From Lithospermum erythrorhizon (taxonomy: Eukaryota; Streptophyta; Magnoliopsida; Boraginales; Boraginaceae), in the NCBI GenBank assembly GCA_019722365.1, contig JADFUC010002146.1, forward strand, positions 87,588 through 151,587: DNA of 64,000 nt, written 5' to 3'. Of the stretch, positions 10,475 to 22,080 are shown in pieces. The translations under genes and the position numbers were made by a program. Under the pieces are notes generated by a model. That model ran no database searches, was not told the origin of the DNA, and saw nothing but the letters and a program-made list of their open reading frames with translations. The first letter of the stretch is position 1, and the number at the start of each line of letters is the position of its first letter.

Positions 10475-12654
10475 TGTAACGACTGCCTGTGTCGTGCCGC
10501 CTAAGGTTAGAACCGGGCCCAAATTGACACCGAGTCACCACGTAGATGGATGACTCAATTTTCAAATTTACCTGTTCTCAAATAGACCCGTAAAACTATA
10601 TACAACGGACAAGAGCAGTTTTAAAGAAAAAGATCCATCGTGGTATTTCCTAACCACACACTTACAACAACACACACAACAAGGTACTTGTCCTAACCAC
10701 GCACTTACAACACACACAACAAGTACGATGTCAACTAGATATAAATATTTTGAATAAAAAAGACATTCAACAAAGATAATCATGCATTTCCCCTAAAAAA
10801 CAGTGATAACAATACCCAAATAACTCCACAACTCTATTCCATCACCAACACAAGACGCTCACGACTATACCACTAAACCACCCAACACTACAACTCTGCC
10901 AACAACACTAATACTACTCAACTCCAGACTACAACTCAATCGACTCAAACAACTGAGTCAACTCAATCAACTCATCAACTGCTCAACTCATATCCGGTTT
11001 CTACAACCACGCGCATATAATCAAACTCAACCTCAAGCAGGAGAAACTTATGCCCGGTTTCTATCAACCTCAAACTGCAGGGAGAAACTAATGCGCATAT
11101 ATCAATTCGTATCAACTCATATCATCCGGCTTTCTATCACCGATTCGTAAGGAGTGTAAGAAGCAAATACATGACCTTATGCCGGAGTATAAGGTACATA
11201 CCGGATAACACAACTCACATACATCAACAACTCCGCACTTATACCGTAGTATAAGGCACAACACCGGTAGTACAACCCACATATATCAACAACTCCTCAA
11301 CAAGTCATGTTATGCCAATTCAACCAACAAGACACCCTAAACATCAAAATGACCAAAACAATCCTCGAAATCAACTGATCTTAGAACACCTATGAATCCC
11401 ATAAACAACACATACATCCAATCCACGCAGTCAATCAACACATAGATATATATATATAACATGCTCACAACTTCATCGAAAACACATTTACGGAAAATTA
11501 AATTAATCTACACCCGTGAGATAAATACTCACCTCAAGCACATGTAATATCGCCTCACCTACTTAGTCCACGTGTCTCTTCCCACGATTCGCGCCTAATC
11601 ACACATACCCAAAATTTACAATTAATACTTACTACAATTTTAACCCTTATCACATTTAAGTTTTAACTATCCAACCTTAACAATATTTTAGTTATCAATT
11701 TAACAATTCTAGGTGGAAAAGATTATTATCCGCGTTTAACCGACAAATAAAACAACAAAATTTCAACCATTTCAATTCTCTATTTTCGGCCATCACCCAT
11801 TACCCCAACAATAACACTCTAATCAAATCCTAATCAATCCAACAATCAATTCCCCAATTAATTAAAAAATTATACACAACCTTTAATTCAAACGCCAACT
11901 ACTACTAAACTTTACACAACTACCTCAACATATCTCTTCCAATCAACATCAAAATCAACACTTTACCCCAAAACAACTATATTAACGTCCAATAACATCA
12001 TATTACAAATCTCTAAAGGTGATTTTAAAAAGTCAACAAAGTCAATCCCTCAACATCCAACACAATACAACTCCAAAAATCACTAGCAATAACCCTAACC
12101 ACATAGTCTAAGCCTAGATGAAGTTACTTCCTTTTATACTAATTATAAAGTCTTAAACTCCAAGTCAACTCAAAAGTCAAACTTATAAAATAGTCAACTA
12201 TTGCCTAAAATGATGAGATTTGAAGATTAGAAAGCATACCTATGATAATCTCAAGATGGGGAACAAGATTAGGGAGTTAGATCCAACAAGATTCACCAAG
12301 AAAATGAAAAAAACCAAGGTTTGGGGGAAAGATGGGGGTTCGGCCCTCCCTTGAAGAAAAAGGTTGATGGGTTTTGGATAATGATGAAGAATAGTTGAGT
12401 GGAGGTTGGTGGAAGATATTTAAGATGAGGTTTAGGTCTCGTTTGGTTTACGGTTTTCGCTTCTCTTCTTGGTTTAACAACACACCCGGACATGCAATTT
12501 TGTTTCTACCCTCAAAATAAATTATCACCCAACCTATATTATTATTATTCGACTACAAATTTTAATTCCTACCTCAAAACACTCAACCGGCAACTAGAAT
12601 AATATTAAAATAATACTAATCTTCGGGTCCCACCACCCACTCATATATGTAACA
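10475..12654 (-). repeat. Chromovirus 5' LTR of the outer element
   Basis: This is a 2.18 kb LTR with TG...CA ends adjoining the PBS. It is a diverged relative of the 4034-6519 LTR: the termini, the TATA-like region (about 12424-12413) and the splice donor (CATAG|GTATGC at 12240/12239) align, while the middle differs. It carries two 63-bp repeats at about 11175-11300 and a CAACT/GAGTT-rich tract at about 10915-10990. The inverted half copy at 12655-14096 abuts it. Confidence 0.85.
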
Positions 12655-14096
12655 CAACTAGATTAATTTACTTTTCTCATGAATGTGTTGAATTTGGGTG
12701 TGATAATTTTCAGAGCATGTTTTATCTATATATATTTTGTGTTCATTATGTATGAATAGTTGGTTGAATAGTTGAGTTGTGTGTGGTGTTTTTGTGGCAT
12801 TTATAGGCATTTCGAGATATAGATTGAGTCGAGTTAGGATGAGTTGGATTTCCTCGAGATGCTGATCATTTTGGGGTTAGGATGTTTTGTTAGTTGATTG
12901 ATATTGATGAGTTTTTTCCGTTGCCGACATTTATGTTGAGTTTTTCTATCCGAGCACTTCCTTGCCGTATGAGTGTGATGTCGCGTGTCTCGTACTTTGT
13001 TACGAGTGTGTTGTTGTTTATGAGTTGTTTAGTGGGTTGTCGATGTATGCTGAGTTGTATTATCCGGTATTTGCCTTGTACTTCGGTATGAGTGTGATGT
13101 ATTTGCCTCGTTACGAGTGTGATGTTTAGCTTATGTCGACGGGCATAAGTTTCTCCCTGCAGGTTGAGGTTGATTACAGGCACCTTAGTTGTTGAAATCC
13201 AGGTTTATGTCGAGTTGAGTTGCGTTGATTGAGTTGAGTTGATTGACTTGGACTGAAGTTGTTGAGTTGATTGACTTTCAGTTGTGGGGAAGAATTGATC
13301 GAGTTGTTTAGCTGTGGGCAGCAAAGACTAGTGTTGTTGGTAGAGTTGTGGTCTTATTTGGGCATTGTTACCGTTTTTCTTTTGAGATGCAAGTTGTATG
13401 TTGTACTAGATCGCATGTTTAGTTGATGAGCCTATGAATTTCATTTATAATTGGTATGTCGATGTTAGTATACTTTTATGATGTAAGCATGATCATGAAC
13501 TCGCTTAATGATATTTTTTATTTCATATTATAATGGCCTTTGAATTGTGTAGTATTCGCACAATTCATCTATTTTATGCTAAATTAGTTATTCTTATAGT
13601 ACTTACGCATGGGTGCGAAAGCATTTCAATTTGAGATAAGTACTACTAAGCTTCGCAGCTTACACCCTATTCGCTTATGGGCGGCATTTTATTTGTGCCG
13701 CTGATGTGTGGTGCATCATCGTTTCGATTCGCTCGCGGTGATCGGACTGAGTGCTTAGGTGAGAGACGGGTGGCCGTAGATCCTCACAGTCTTCTTGTTG
13801 TTTTGGTTGTAGTGCTGATGTTTATATTGTGGTTATTTTGGGATGTCAGATTGTATATTGTTGACATTTTGTACTTTGACAGTTTGTTGTATATATGGTG
13901 GTTTTGTGTGGTTAGGAAATACCACGATGGATTATTTTCTTAAAAACTATTCTTCTCAGATGTATGTTATTTTATTGGGTTATTTAAGGACAGGTGGGTC
14001 TTTTCAAACTGAGTCATCCATCGATTTGGTGACTCTGGTGCATGTGAGTAGAACTATTCTAATCTCGTGGCATCCAACTTGGGACGGGTCGTTACA
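12655..14096 (+). repeat. Inverted half LTR of the same chromovirus family
   Basis: The sequence is the reverse complement of 10475-11510 with extra segments. Shared features are the GTGGTTAGGAAATACCACGATGG-like block (13904-13930), the GAGTTGAGTT tract (13205-13285), the tandem TGAGTGTGATG units (12960-13140) and the LTR end CGTTACA at 14096. The promoter half is absent. What should follow at a 5' LTR (a PBS) is replaced by the AT-rich array. Confidence 0.8.
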
Positions 14097-15309
14097 TTTT
14101 CATATGACATTTCTATGGCGTTATGTATATTATTATATTTAATAAATAAATTATTTAATATTAACCGTGTGACGTTATTATGGCATTAATTTTACTATTA
14201 TATTTAATAAATTAATTATTTAATATTAAGTGTGTGAAGTTGGTGCGGCGAAGGTGATTTTATCACTATGACGTTTTTATGGCGTTATGTTTATTATTAT
14301 ATTTAATAAATTAATTATTTATTATTAAAGTTATGACGTTTTTATGGCGTTGGGATTACTATTATATTTAATAAATTAATTATTTAATATTAAATGTGTG
14401 ACGTTAGTGTGTCGAAGATCATTTTATAACTATGACGTTTTTATGGCGTTATGATTATTATTATATTTAATAAATTAATTATTTAATATTAAAGGTGTGA
14501 CGTTATTGTGGCGAAGATCATTTTATGACTATGACGTTTTTATGGCATTAGGATTATTATTATATTTAATTAATTAATTATTTATTATGAAACTGGGTGG
14601 ACGCTTTTATGGCGTTATGGTTATTATTATATTTAATAAATTAATTATTTAATATTAAAGGTGTGACGTTAGTGTGGCGTTTTGGTTATTATTATATATA
14701 ATATATTAATTATTTAATATTAATGGTGATGTTAGTGTGGCATTTTGGTTATTATTATATATAATATATTAATTATTTAATATTAATGGTGTGACATTAT
14801 TTTGGCGAAATCATTTTTGATTAATTTTGTGTTTCATACTAATTAAGTGTGATTCATTAATTAAGTGTGTTTAAATGTGTGACATTTTTGCCACATATTT
14901 TAAAATTTAATTATATTAATATTAAGTACATTTTCTTAATTAAGTGTGTTTTAGAATGTGACGTTTTTGCCACATATGTTATAATTTAATTATGTGAATA
15001 TTAAGTGCATTTTTTTTAATTAAGTGTGTTTCATTAATTTTAAAATGCATTGTGTGACGTTTCTATGTCAGTTTCTTAGGTCAAATTGCAACGTTTCTAT
15101 GATGGTTTTAGCCGAGTTATTCCATTGCTGGTACGTTTACAAATGTCACACAATCATCATACTACTTTGTGCATGACATGTCTGTGACGTTTTGATTTTA
15201 GTGCGACGCTTCGTATGTTACGTTTTGATTTCTACAGAAACGCCTTCACAAAAAGACTAATACTTACATTTCGTAACATTTTTGTGTCGATTAGCCAAAA
15301 TCTGTAGTG
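14097..15309. mobile_element. CACTA-type transposon fragment with AT-rich tandem array
   Basis: The right edge reads TGTAGTG at 15303-15309, that is CACTACA on the minus strand, the canonical En/Spm terminus. Subterminal copies of an ACGTCACA/GAAACGT-type motif occur between about 15040 and 15290, as expected of CACTA ends. Further in (14130-14800) lies a tandem array of near-palindromic TTAATAAATTAATTATTTAA-like cores. No transposase and no opposite CACTA end are seen, so this is a fragment or a non-autonomous derivative. Superfamily is inferred from one terminus. Confidence 0.55.
14136..14800. repeat. Tandem array of AT-rich palindromic units
   Basis: Nine copies of a TATTTAATAAATTAATTATT-like core begin at about 14136, 14201, 14300, 14365, 14464, 14563, 14630, 14695 and 14758. 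Spacings fall into two classes, about 65 and about 99 bp. The cores are separated by GACGTTTTTATGGCGTTA-like linkers. The long unit carries an extra 34 bp (a GTGGCGAAGATCATTTTATG-like segment). Confidence 0.8.
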
Positions 15310-15640
15310 GTGTATAGAACACTCCGTACATTCAGCCTACAATAAAAATAAACTCTTAAAGCTCTTTTGCCTCACAAAAATACAATGCAGAATGCTCTCT
15401 TATTTTCGGTAGTCTTTAGGTCTGCACGAGAGGCTTTTATATAGTGTAGGCACAAACAAGTTTATGGAAATAATTTCCATAAACAAACTTCCATCTTGTA
15501 AAAGAATCAATGCATTCGGTCCTCTTTCCATCTCTATTTTAGATGTGTGAGTCTTCCTACTTGATGCCCAAGTAATTCCTTTTCCATTAACTAAATCATA
15601 CCTCACGAGATCTTCATAAAAAGGAAACAATATCTTTTGA
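15310..15640 (-). other. Promoter-like stretch with TATA box, possible LTR remnant
   Basis: On the minus strand a clear TATA box (CTATATAAAAG, about 15446-15434) is followed by a leader-like stretch running down to the CACTA edge. A 76-codon minus frame (15400-15630) overlaps it and matches nothing known. The layout resembles the U3/R part of a copia LTR in the opposite orientation to the element that follows, but no second copy is visible to prove it. Confidence 0.3.
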
Positions 15641-16036
15641 AATATGTTCTTTGCCCTCTAGGCTGTTGCTACCAAATCGTTGACATCGCGAAATACTTGG
15701 CCAATTTACATGCACTAATAATTTCCAAGTACTACTCTGGGCCCATTGACAAAAACGTATCACTATATACGCCTAAGATGAACTTTAGTGATGCCAAGAG
15801 TCATGATAGTCATGATTGGTGATGGTGCACCTACCTATGTAATTGAGAGTTGAAATGTATGCGTGTTGCCGTTCGATTCTTAGTCATGTAGGATCTTGGT
15901 ATACTTAGTGCGTTTCAGTGGGATTGTAAGCACGAGTATTAATTCTATTATATGATTTCTAGAATTACTTATTATGACATGAATAACTAAAGCTATATTA
16001 TTTTTACATATCTTCTGTTATAGTCAATTAGCCCCT

Positions 16037-16300
16037 ATGAATAATAACTCTAATATTCTCCACTCGAACTTGGAGAAATGCAATATGCATGGGACTTCAT
16101 TCGTTCTGATGATACAGAACGAATCATGGAATGACAATAAATACATGGCAGATGAGATGAGTAGTACGACTACCACTCAAGCCACGTATATTTATGTTGG
16201 ATCACTAGCTATTTCACTTTTTGACACATGGGTGCTTTGACACTGATGTGGCTCTACATTTGCAAAAAATGCAGGGATCTACAAAATAGAAGAAAGGTAG
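16037..16300 (+). pseudogene. Copia gag-protease junction remnant
   Basis: The frame keeps a short gag-like start (LEKCNMHGTSF, resembling the LNGTNF motif). It then jumps to SLFDTWVL followed by a stop, where a copia protease would read WVLDTGCGSHI. Downstream codons give CGSTFAKN in the same frame, so the catalytic Asp codon region is altered and most of gag is deleted. Assignment rests on position and on these short matches. Confidence 0.45.
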
Positions 16301-16609
16301 TACGAGATGAGAGACTCATGGGTAGGCAACGGAGTAAAAGGTCATTGTCAAGATGATCGGGTTTGTTTAAGTTTACCAACAAGAATGATACTTAAACTAC
16401 ACAATGTCTATAACGTACCTTCTTTGAGCGGAAACATCATTTCAGTTTCACAACTGGAAAATGATGGCTATTACTGACACGATAGTGGTTGTTTCATTAC
16501 TCGAAATAGTATAGTTTATGGTACGGCATCTCGTCAGAATGGTCTCTATGTATTAGATACAAATATTGAGACCTACAACATAAACAATAAAAGGAACAAG
16601 CCAAATGAC

Positions 16610-16924
16610 TTGAATCCTTCCTATCTGTGGCATTACAGACTTGGTCACATAAGTGATAAACGCATCAAGAAATTACATGCTGATGGAATTTTGACATCAC
16701 CTGATTTTGAACCATATGATCAATGCGAATCATGCTTGCTGGGCAAGATGACCAAGTCACCTTTCAATGGAACAAGTGAGAGGGAAACCGATTTGTTGGG
16801 AATCATACATACCGATGTATGTGGGTCGATGAATACTCCGGCTAGAGGAGGTTACTCATACTTCATCACTTTGACTAATGACTACAAAGAGAGATGGCGG
16901 TTACATATATCGATCAAAGCATAA
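16610..16924 (+). pseudogene. Copia GAG-pre-integrase and integrase N-terminus
   Basis: The frame reads YLWHYRLGHISDKRIKKLHADG (His pair of the zinc site) and then CESCLLGKMTKSPF (Cys pair). It continues into the integrase core start LLGIIHTDVCGSMNTPARGGYSYFITLTNDY, which holds two catalytic Asp residues in the family. It breaks at about 16900, where the text should continue into DYSRYGYVYL. Homologous but more damaged text is found in the minus-strand copia at 30470-30770. Confidence 0.88.
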
Positions 16925-17099
16925 ATGAAGCTTTGAAAACCTCAAAGAGTTTCAAAAGAAGTTGACAACCAATCCTCAATAAAACGATTGCTGCTCCTGA
17001 TCTCGATATAGGCGGGTAATAGTTAAGCCATGTATTTGGAGAACATCTTAAAGAGTGTGGTATTGTATCACAACTCATTGCCGCTGGAACACCTCAACA

Positions 17100-17484
17100 T
17101 AATGGTGTATCCGAAAGGAGAAATCAAACTCTATTGGATATGGTTTGATCCATGATGAGCACATCCGAACTACTAGTCAGCTTTTGGGGATGTGCTTTAC
17201 AGACTGCCATGCACACAGTAAAAAAATATCCAACTAAATCAGTTGCTAAGACCTCACATGAGATGTGGTTTGGGAACAAATTCCCCATATTCATGGTGAT
17301 TTGGGGTAGTGAAGCCTATGTCAAGAAATTGAACAAGGACAAACTAGACCCAAATCTGATAATGTTACTTCATTGGTTATTCCAAGAAAACCACACGGTG
17401 ATTATTTCTAATTTCAAGCATGAGAATAAGATTTTCATTGCACGAGATGGCATTTTCCTGAGAAGAAACAGCCAAGAGGTATAG
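17100..17484 (+). pseudogene. Copia integrase C-terminal part
   Basis: At 17103-17150 the frame reads NGVSERRNQTLLDMV, the conserved region with the catalytic Glu, and ends in a stop. A following frame (17152-17484) gives FWGCALQTAMHTVKKYPTKSV, then EMWFGNKF and WGSEAYVKK, and then a block like the C-terminal integrase domain. The core is therefore present but interrupted by at least one stop and one frameshift. Confidence 0.82.
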
Positions 17485-17689
17485 AAGAGTGAGAATCTTG
17501 AAGTTGTTCAAGATAGTGAGAAAGTCAACATTGAGAACATGACTGATTTACCTCAGGAGGTGAGCCCCTCGTATTAGAGGAAGTTCAACTTGATCCACGA
17601 GAAACCGTGGGATCGGTTTCAATCCCGAGACTCACACTACCCTTAGGAGATCTGATAGAAATTTAAAGTGGCGAGCCCTCTTCTTATGA

Positions 17690-18410
17690 AGAAGCTATGA
17701 AAGAGCAAGACGCTGATAAATGGCTTATAGCCATGAAATCCGATATAGATTCAATGTACCTAAATGATGTTTGGACATTGATGAATCTACCCGAAGGTGC
17801 TAGACCTATCGAGTGCAAATGAGTTTTTAAATGCAAACTCGATAAAGATGGAAATGTCCATGTTTATAAGGCTATACTTGTAGCCAAAGGTTTCAAACAA
17901 ATTCAAGAAATGATTATGATGAAAATCTTCCCCAATTGTAAAATTTAAATCCATTCATTTACCATCATGAAAAGTTAAGTGTGATGGATGTAAAGATCAG
18001 ACCTTTAACGGGAATCTAGAAGAGGACGTGTACATGACACAACCTCCAGGCTTTACATGTCCTAAGGGACCTAAGGAAGGTATGCAAGATACAAAGATCC
18101 ATTTATGGACTTAAGCAAGCATCTAGAAATTGGAATCTTCATTATAGTGTGTCCATGAAAGAGTTTGGTTTGATCGAGAATGAAGAAGATTCTTGTGTAT
18201 GCAAGAAGGTTAGTGGGAACAACATTGCATTTATAGTCATGTATGTAGATGACATACTGATCATAGAAAATGACATACCTATGCCTGAATCTGTCAAGTC
18301 ATAGCTATGTAGGTGTTTCTCTATGAAAGACTTAGGAGAAGCTCAATACATTATTGGAATTAAAATCCATAGAGATCGATCCAGAATGCTAATTGATTGA
18401 GCCGCATCTA
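17690..18410 (+). pseudogene. Copia reverse transcriptase, several frame breaks
   Basis: Successive frames give EAMKEQDADKWLIAMKSDIDSMY, then VWTLMNLPEGARPIECK followed by a stop, then KLDKDGNVHVYKA, LVAKGFKQ, NGNLEEDVYMTQPPGF, YGLKQASRNWN and the catalytic YVDD at 18242-18253 (MYVDDILI). CFSMKDLGEAQYIIGIKI follows. All main RT blocks are in order, separated by small indels and a deletion around the DYDETFSPV region. Confidence 0.88.
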
Positions 18411-18893
18411 TATTGATAAGGTGTTGAAGAGATTTAAGATGGATAATTCCAAGAAAGGCAATCTCCTCATGAGACATGGCATTACACTCCTGTACTGCTT
18501 CGATTGTCCTACAAATGAGGCTGATGAGAAAAAGGATGAGTGCATTCCTCATGCATCAGCTTATAGAACTACTATGTATTCCATATTATACACGTCCAGA
18601 CGTATCATACGCTTTGAGTGTAACAAGCCGTTACCAATCATGTCCAGGTGAAAATCATTGACCGCAGTGAAGGCTATACTTACATACTTCTACGAAGGAC
18701 TAAAGTTATGTTCCTTGTATACGGGGATAATGAGTTAGTGATAGGTTACACTGGCTAGTTTCCCAAACCGGGGAGCAGAGATGATGGTGCAGTGTCTTAG
18801 TGTGTAGTAGCAAACAAGGCACTGTGAAATGACTGACAACGGCTGAGTACATTGCGCCTCGGCTGCGGCTGAAGCCAATGGATCAAGAAATTC

Positions 18894-19181
18894 GTGAGTG
18901 AACTTGGAGTAGTACCTAGCATTGAAGGTCTAGTGGAGTTATATTGTGATAACACTAGAGCAATAGCTCAAGCTAAGGAACCAAGATCACATCACATATC
19001 CAAGCATGTACTCAGGAAGTATCATCTTATTCGGGAGATAACCGATAGAGGAGATGTTAGGATATGTAAGATTCCGACCGATGATAATGTAGTAGATCCC
19101 TTAACTAAACCACTACCTCAAAGCAAGAATGATAAGCACATGTATAGTATTGGTCTTAAGGACATGCTTGAGTGGTCTTAG
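18894..19181 (+). pseudogene. Copia RNase H, C-terminal part
   Basis: The frame reads ELYCDNTRAIAQAKEPRSHHISKHVLRKYHLIREITDRGDV, with the catalytic Asp in CDN. It ends with KIPTDDNVVDPLTKPLPQSKNDKH, the standard end of copia pol. The upstream AEYIA block is seen in another frame at about 18845. The purine-rich tract and the LTR start within 30 bp after the stop. Confidence 0.9.
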
Positions 19182-19194
19182 TCTTAGTGGGAGC

Positions 19195-20136
19195 TAGTTT
19201 TTCTTATATATGTCATAGATGATTGTAAGACAATGCTTAAATTTTAAGATTCAAATTTAATAATATATATATCGTTTTGTTTTCAAATAATGATCTATAA
19301 ATATGTATATAATGTGTGATATATGTATCATTACTATGAGTAATGAAATTTATTCCATTTGGTAATATAAAGCTTTGTAGAGAGGTTCCTTGGAGCTAAG
19401 GACTCAAACAAGAAATCTATCTATCAAGCCTAGAAGACAATGATATTGTGGTCCCTAATTGGTGTTCACTATTGGAATAAATAATTTATTGATTAGTTAT
19501 CCGTTGATTGTCTGATCAAGTTTCTTGGATCGGAAGGGAGAATTATTACTCTACTTAATCACATAGTGATACTAGACATTGACCGGCATGAGAACTTAGA
19601 AGATTGTATATCTGTGTCCTAAGAAGTTTCTCATAGAATGTTTGTTAAATGGCGATTCTTAGACTTGAGTGACCTAATTTCACTTTATAGGAGTAATGTA
19701 CTTTGACCTAGTCTAAACATTTTCCTCAGAATCGGAGGATTATAAAGACTTTTCACTTTATAGAGTAATGTAGTTTCACCTTTTCACTTCTCATATTTTG
19801 AGAAAAGGTGAAGGCAAAAATTTCTATCTCGCCTCCCCATTTAGTCGAGTAGTAGGGTGGAAAAATTCATTGGAGCTCTTTTTCTCGCCCAATCTCGCTC
19901 TACAGCTTAATATTTTAAAGAGTTCTAGCAAAGCTTCACGGAGGGGTCTGCTCATACTTTGGTGTGACTATTCTTAGAGACAATCTACGTTGATTGTTCA
20001 GAGTGTCCTCAAATATATTCCGCTGCAAAATCCCTGAAGAAAGGTACACACTTGTATATTATTGTTTTTATATTATTCGTAGAATCATGGTTTCGCTTTA
20101 TTTATAATTGTTATTTTTAATCCTAAAACCCCAACA
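19195..20136 (+). repeat. Candidate 3' LTR of the copia element
   Basis: The segment follows the purine-rich tract TAGTGGGAG at about 19186-19194 and ends with a typical copia LTR terminus (CCCCAACA). No second copy is in the window, so the LTR nature is inferred from position and terminus only. The exact start is uncertain. Confidence 0.55.
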
Positions 20137-20490
20137 GTTTTTGTGGAGCTTAGACTCTCATTGCTTATTTTAAAATTTAATTACAGTTTGATGACGTATG
20201 TAATTTGTAATTCCTATCGTTAGTGAAAAAATTAATTAATCACAAAAGTTAATAAATGTGAACATTTTGTCAATAATGAAAATTATTTATTGTTAATAAA
20301 TGTTTCAAATAGTTTGATTCTTACTCCTAATAGTATTAAATACTTAGCTTTAATAATACTAGTACCTCCATTCCTAAATGATCATAAAATTTATTTTCAA
20401 TCATCAAAATTAATAAACTATACGATATTAATTGGCACATAGCTCCCTCCATTCATTTTAATCGATCATCTAGTAAAAACATGATTACTT
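20137..20490. other. AT-rich spacer with MITE-like ends
   Basis: No gene is seen. Two CTCCATTC/CTCCCTCCATTC motifs (about 20369 and 20451) resemble Stowaway-type MITE termini but no matching partner is clear. Confidence 0.3.
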
Positions 20491-21545
20491 GTCTCCTCAT
20501 CTTTTTATGATTATTGTGAAAATAGTAATATTTTAGATAGAAAAAGATCTAAAATTTAGAGTCTGTCACATTCAAGCATGAGAATAGGCGAAGGGCCAGA
20601 TCGATAACTTGAAAGAAAAGAGGTCTGTTATATTTGAAAAGCCCGAGAAAAGAAAAGTGCCCGGAAACTAACCTAATAGCCATTCAAATTTCCTGCCAAC
20701 AAGAAAGCCAGGAAGTAAAGAACATGAAAGCAGAGGTCACGCAACAACTTGGTTTTTTTCTTACTCTATTTTTTGCTCGTTTTGTTGAAGACAATTGCTA
20801 GTATTTTCATCTTTTATTCATACTCTAGTTAATTCATGCTTTTAGAAATATTATTATGATTTATTCTAGTATAACTAGTAGATAAATTTATTATTACTGG
20901 GGGTTGTGATACAGCCTCGACAATTGTATTTTCTATCCGGATGTTGGTTTTATTATATATGTAGTAGTATTAATCATTGAATTTAATTTGATTCGATTAT
21001 TTTAGAGTCTGGCCAATTCTTTTATATGAGAATCCTTAAGTATTACGTAGCCCTCGAACCGAAAGGAACGCATAATACATCACTTGATTAGTTAAATGGT
21101 AAGTTGTTATACGGATGTGTGCAACGTATTAATTGGTTCTAACAGATTTTCTTGCGCTTCAGGTTTCTGATTTAATTAATTCACCTACGAAGGGATTTAG
21201 TTAATTTAGGAATACTCAGTGAACCCGCGAATCGAACGGCATACCGAACTAATGAGAAATTGGACCCTAGTGTTGATAATTCCATCATTTGGGTAGAAAA
21301 TACTATTGTTAGATGAAATCAAAACCCCTAGTAATCGTTTTAATCCCTAAGTTTATCCATTTTAATTCTATTGTTAGTTTAAGTTTAATTAGTTTAGTAT
21401 AATCAATTACAATCTTTGTTTTCGTTTACAATTATAATTTATTTAAGTAAACAAGTTTCTCGGTGGAGTCGACCCTTACTTGAGCACTATACTACTACAC
21501 GACTTGTGCTCTATCGAGGAATATAACTTGTTCCACCAAATTTCA
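20491..21545 (+). repeat. 5' LTR of the Athila-like element
   Basis: It matches 22778-23640 over almost its whole length with scattered changes. Shared blocks include GGTCTGTTATATTTGAAAAG and the ACGGATGTGT.CAACGTATTA block. It ends TTTCA directly before the PBS. Confidence 0.85.
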
Positions 21546-21563
21546 GGCGCCATTGCCGTGGAA
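21545..21563 (+). other. Primer-binding site, tRNA-Asp type
   Basis: The sequence GGCGCCATTGCCGTGGAA differs by a few bases from the TGGCGCCGTTGCCGGGGA site used by Athila and related plant Ty3 elements. It directly adjoins the LTR end. Confidence 0.8.
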
Positions 21564-21658
21564 CTTGATTTTCTAAGTTTCTAGTAGTTGTTTAATTTCA
21601 AATCTTTAATAATTTTATAGTTTTTGGTGTTTGATCCTTTTCGAGTTGTGATTTACAG

Positions 21659-22080
21659 GTGATGCTTGGTCGACGTTCAATGGGTTCTGATTTATTACCC
21701 TTGAACGATGATATAGATAAACTTGGAAGGAAAATATGTAAAGGTTCCTGTTCTTCAACTATGGCAATTCAACCAATGAGAAGACAAATGAAGAATTTCA
21801 ACTTTCATAATTTGCCAACGTTTCATGGGATTTCAACTGAAGACCCATTGAGGTTCTTGAATGAGTTTGGAATAATGGTGGATAGCCTTCCAACCAATGG
21901 AGCAACACATGAATCTTTGAAACTGAAGATGCTTCCATATACGTTGAAAGATGCAGCTCATAGATGGTTTTTATCTATACCCCTCGGTCTATTCACACAT
22001 GGAAGGAGATGCATGAGAAGTTTGTGGCAAAATTTTATACATATGCAAAGAGTGCATCACTGAGGAAGCATACTAGACCT
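21659..22080 (+). pseudogene. Athila-like gag fragment
   Basis: The frame carries LPTFHGISTEDPLRFLNEF and LKMLPYTLKDAAHRWFLSIP, the capsid motifs of Athila/Tat gag. After RWFLSIP the expected WEEMHEKFVAKFY block is found one frame over at about 22005-22060, so a single-base shift breaks the protein. The gag then stops at about 22080 and no further pol sequence follows. Confidence 0.85.

Larger units (their letters stand above)
1036..12654 (-). mobile_element. Ty3/gypsy chromovirus (Tekay/Del-like), minus strand, truncated and split
   Basis: Read on the minus strand, the order is LTR (12654 to 10475), initiator-Met primer-binding site, gag N-terminus, a 5.8 kb younger insertion, gag middle and end, protease, RT, RNase H and integrase. 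That is the Ty3 order (integrase last). The long LTR (about 2.2 kb), the Met PBS and the RT/integrase motifs fit chromoviruses of the Tekay/Del type; that assignment is from family knowledge. The integrase breaks off at about 1036, so the integrase C-terminus, any chromodomain and the 3' LTR are missing. Every coding block carries frameshifts, so the copy is not autonomous. Confidence 0.85.
15950..20136 (+). mobile_element. Decayed Ty1/copia element (TAR/Tork-like), plus strand
   Basis: The order is gag/protease remnant, GAG-pre-integrase, integrase, RT and RNase H, then a purine-rich TAGTGGGAG tract and a candidate 3' LTR ending AACCCCAACA at 20136. Integrase before RT defines copia. Many stops and frameshifts exist, and the 5' LTR and most of gag are absent. 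Clade is inferred from the CESCLLGKMTK and HTDVCGSMNTPARGGY motifs. Confidence 0.82.
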
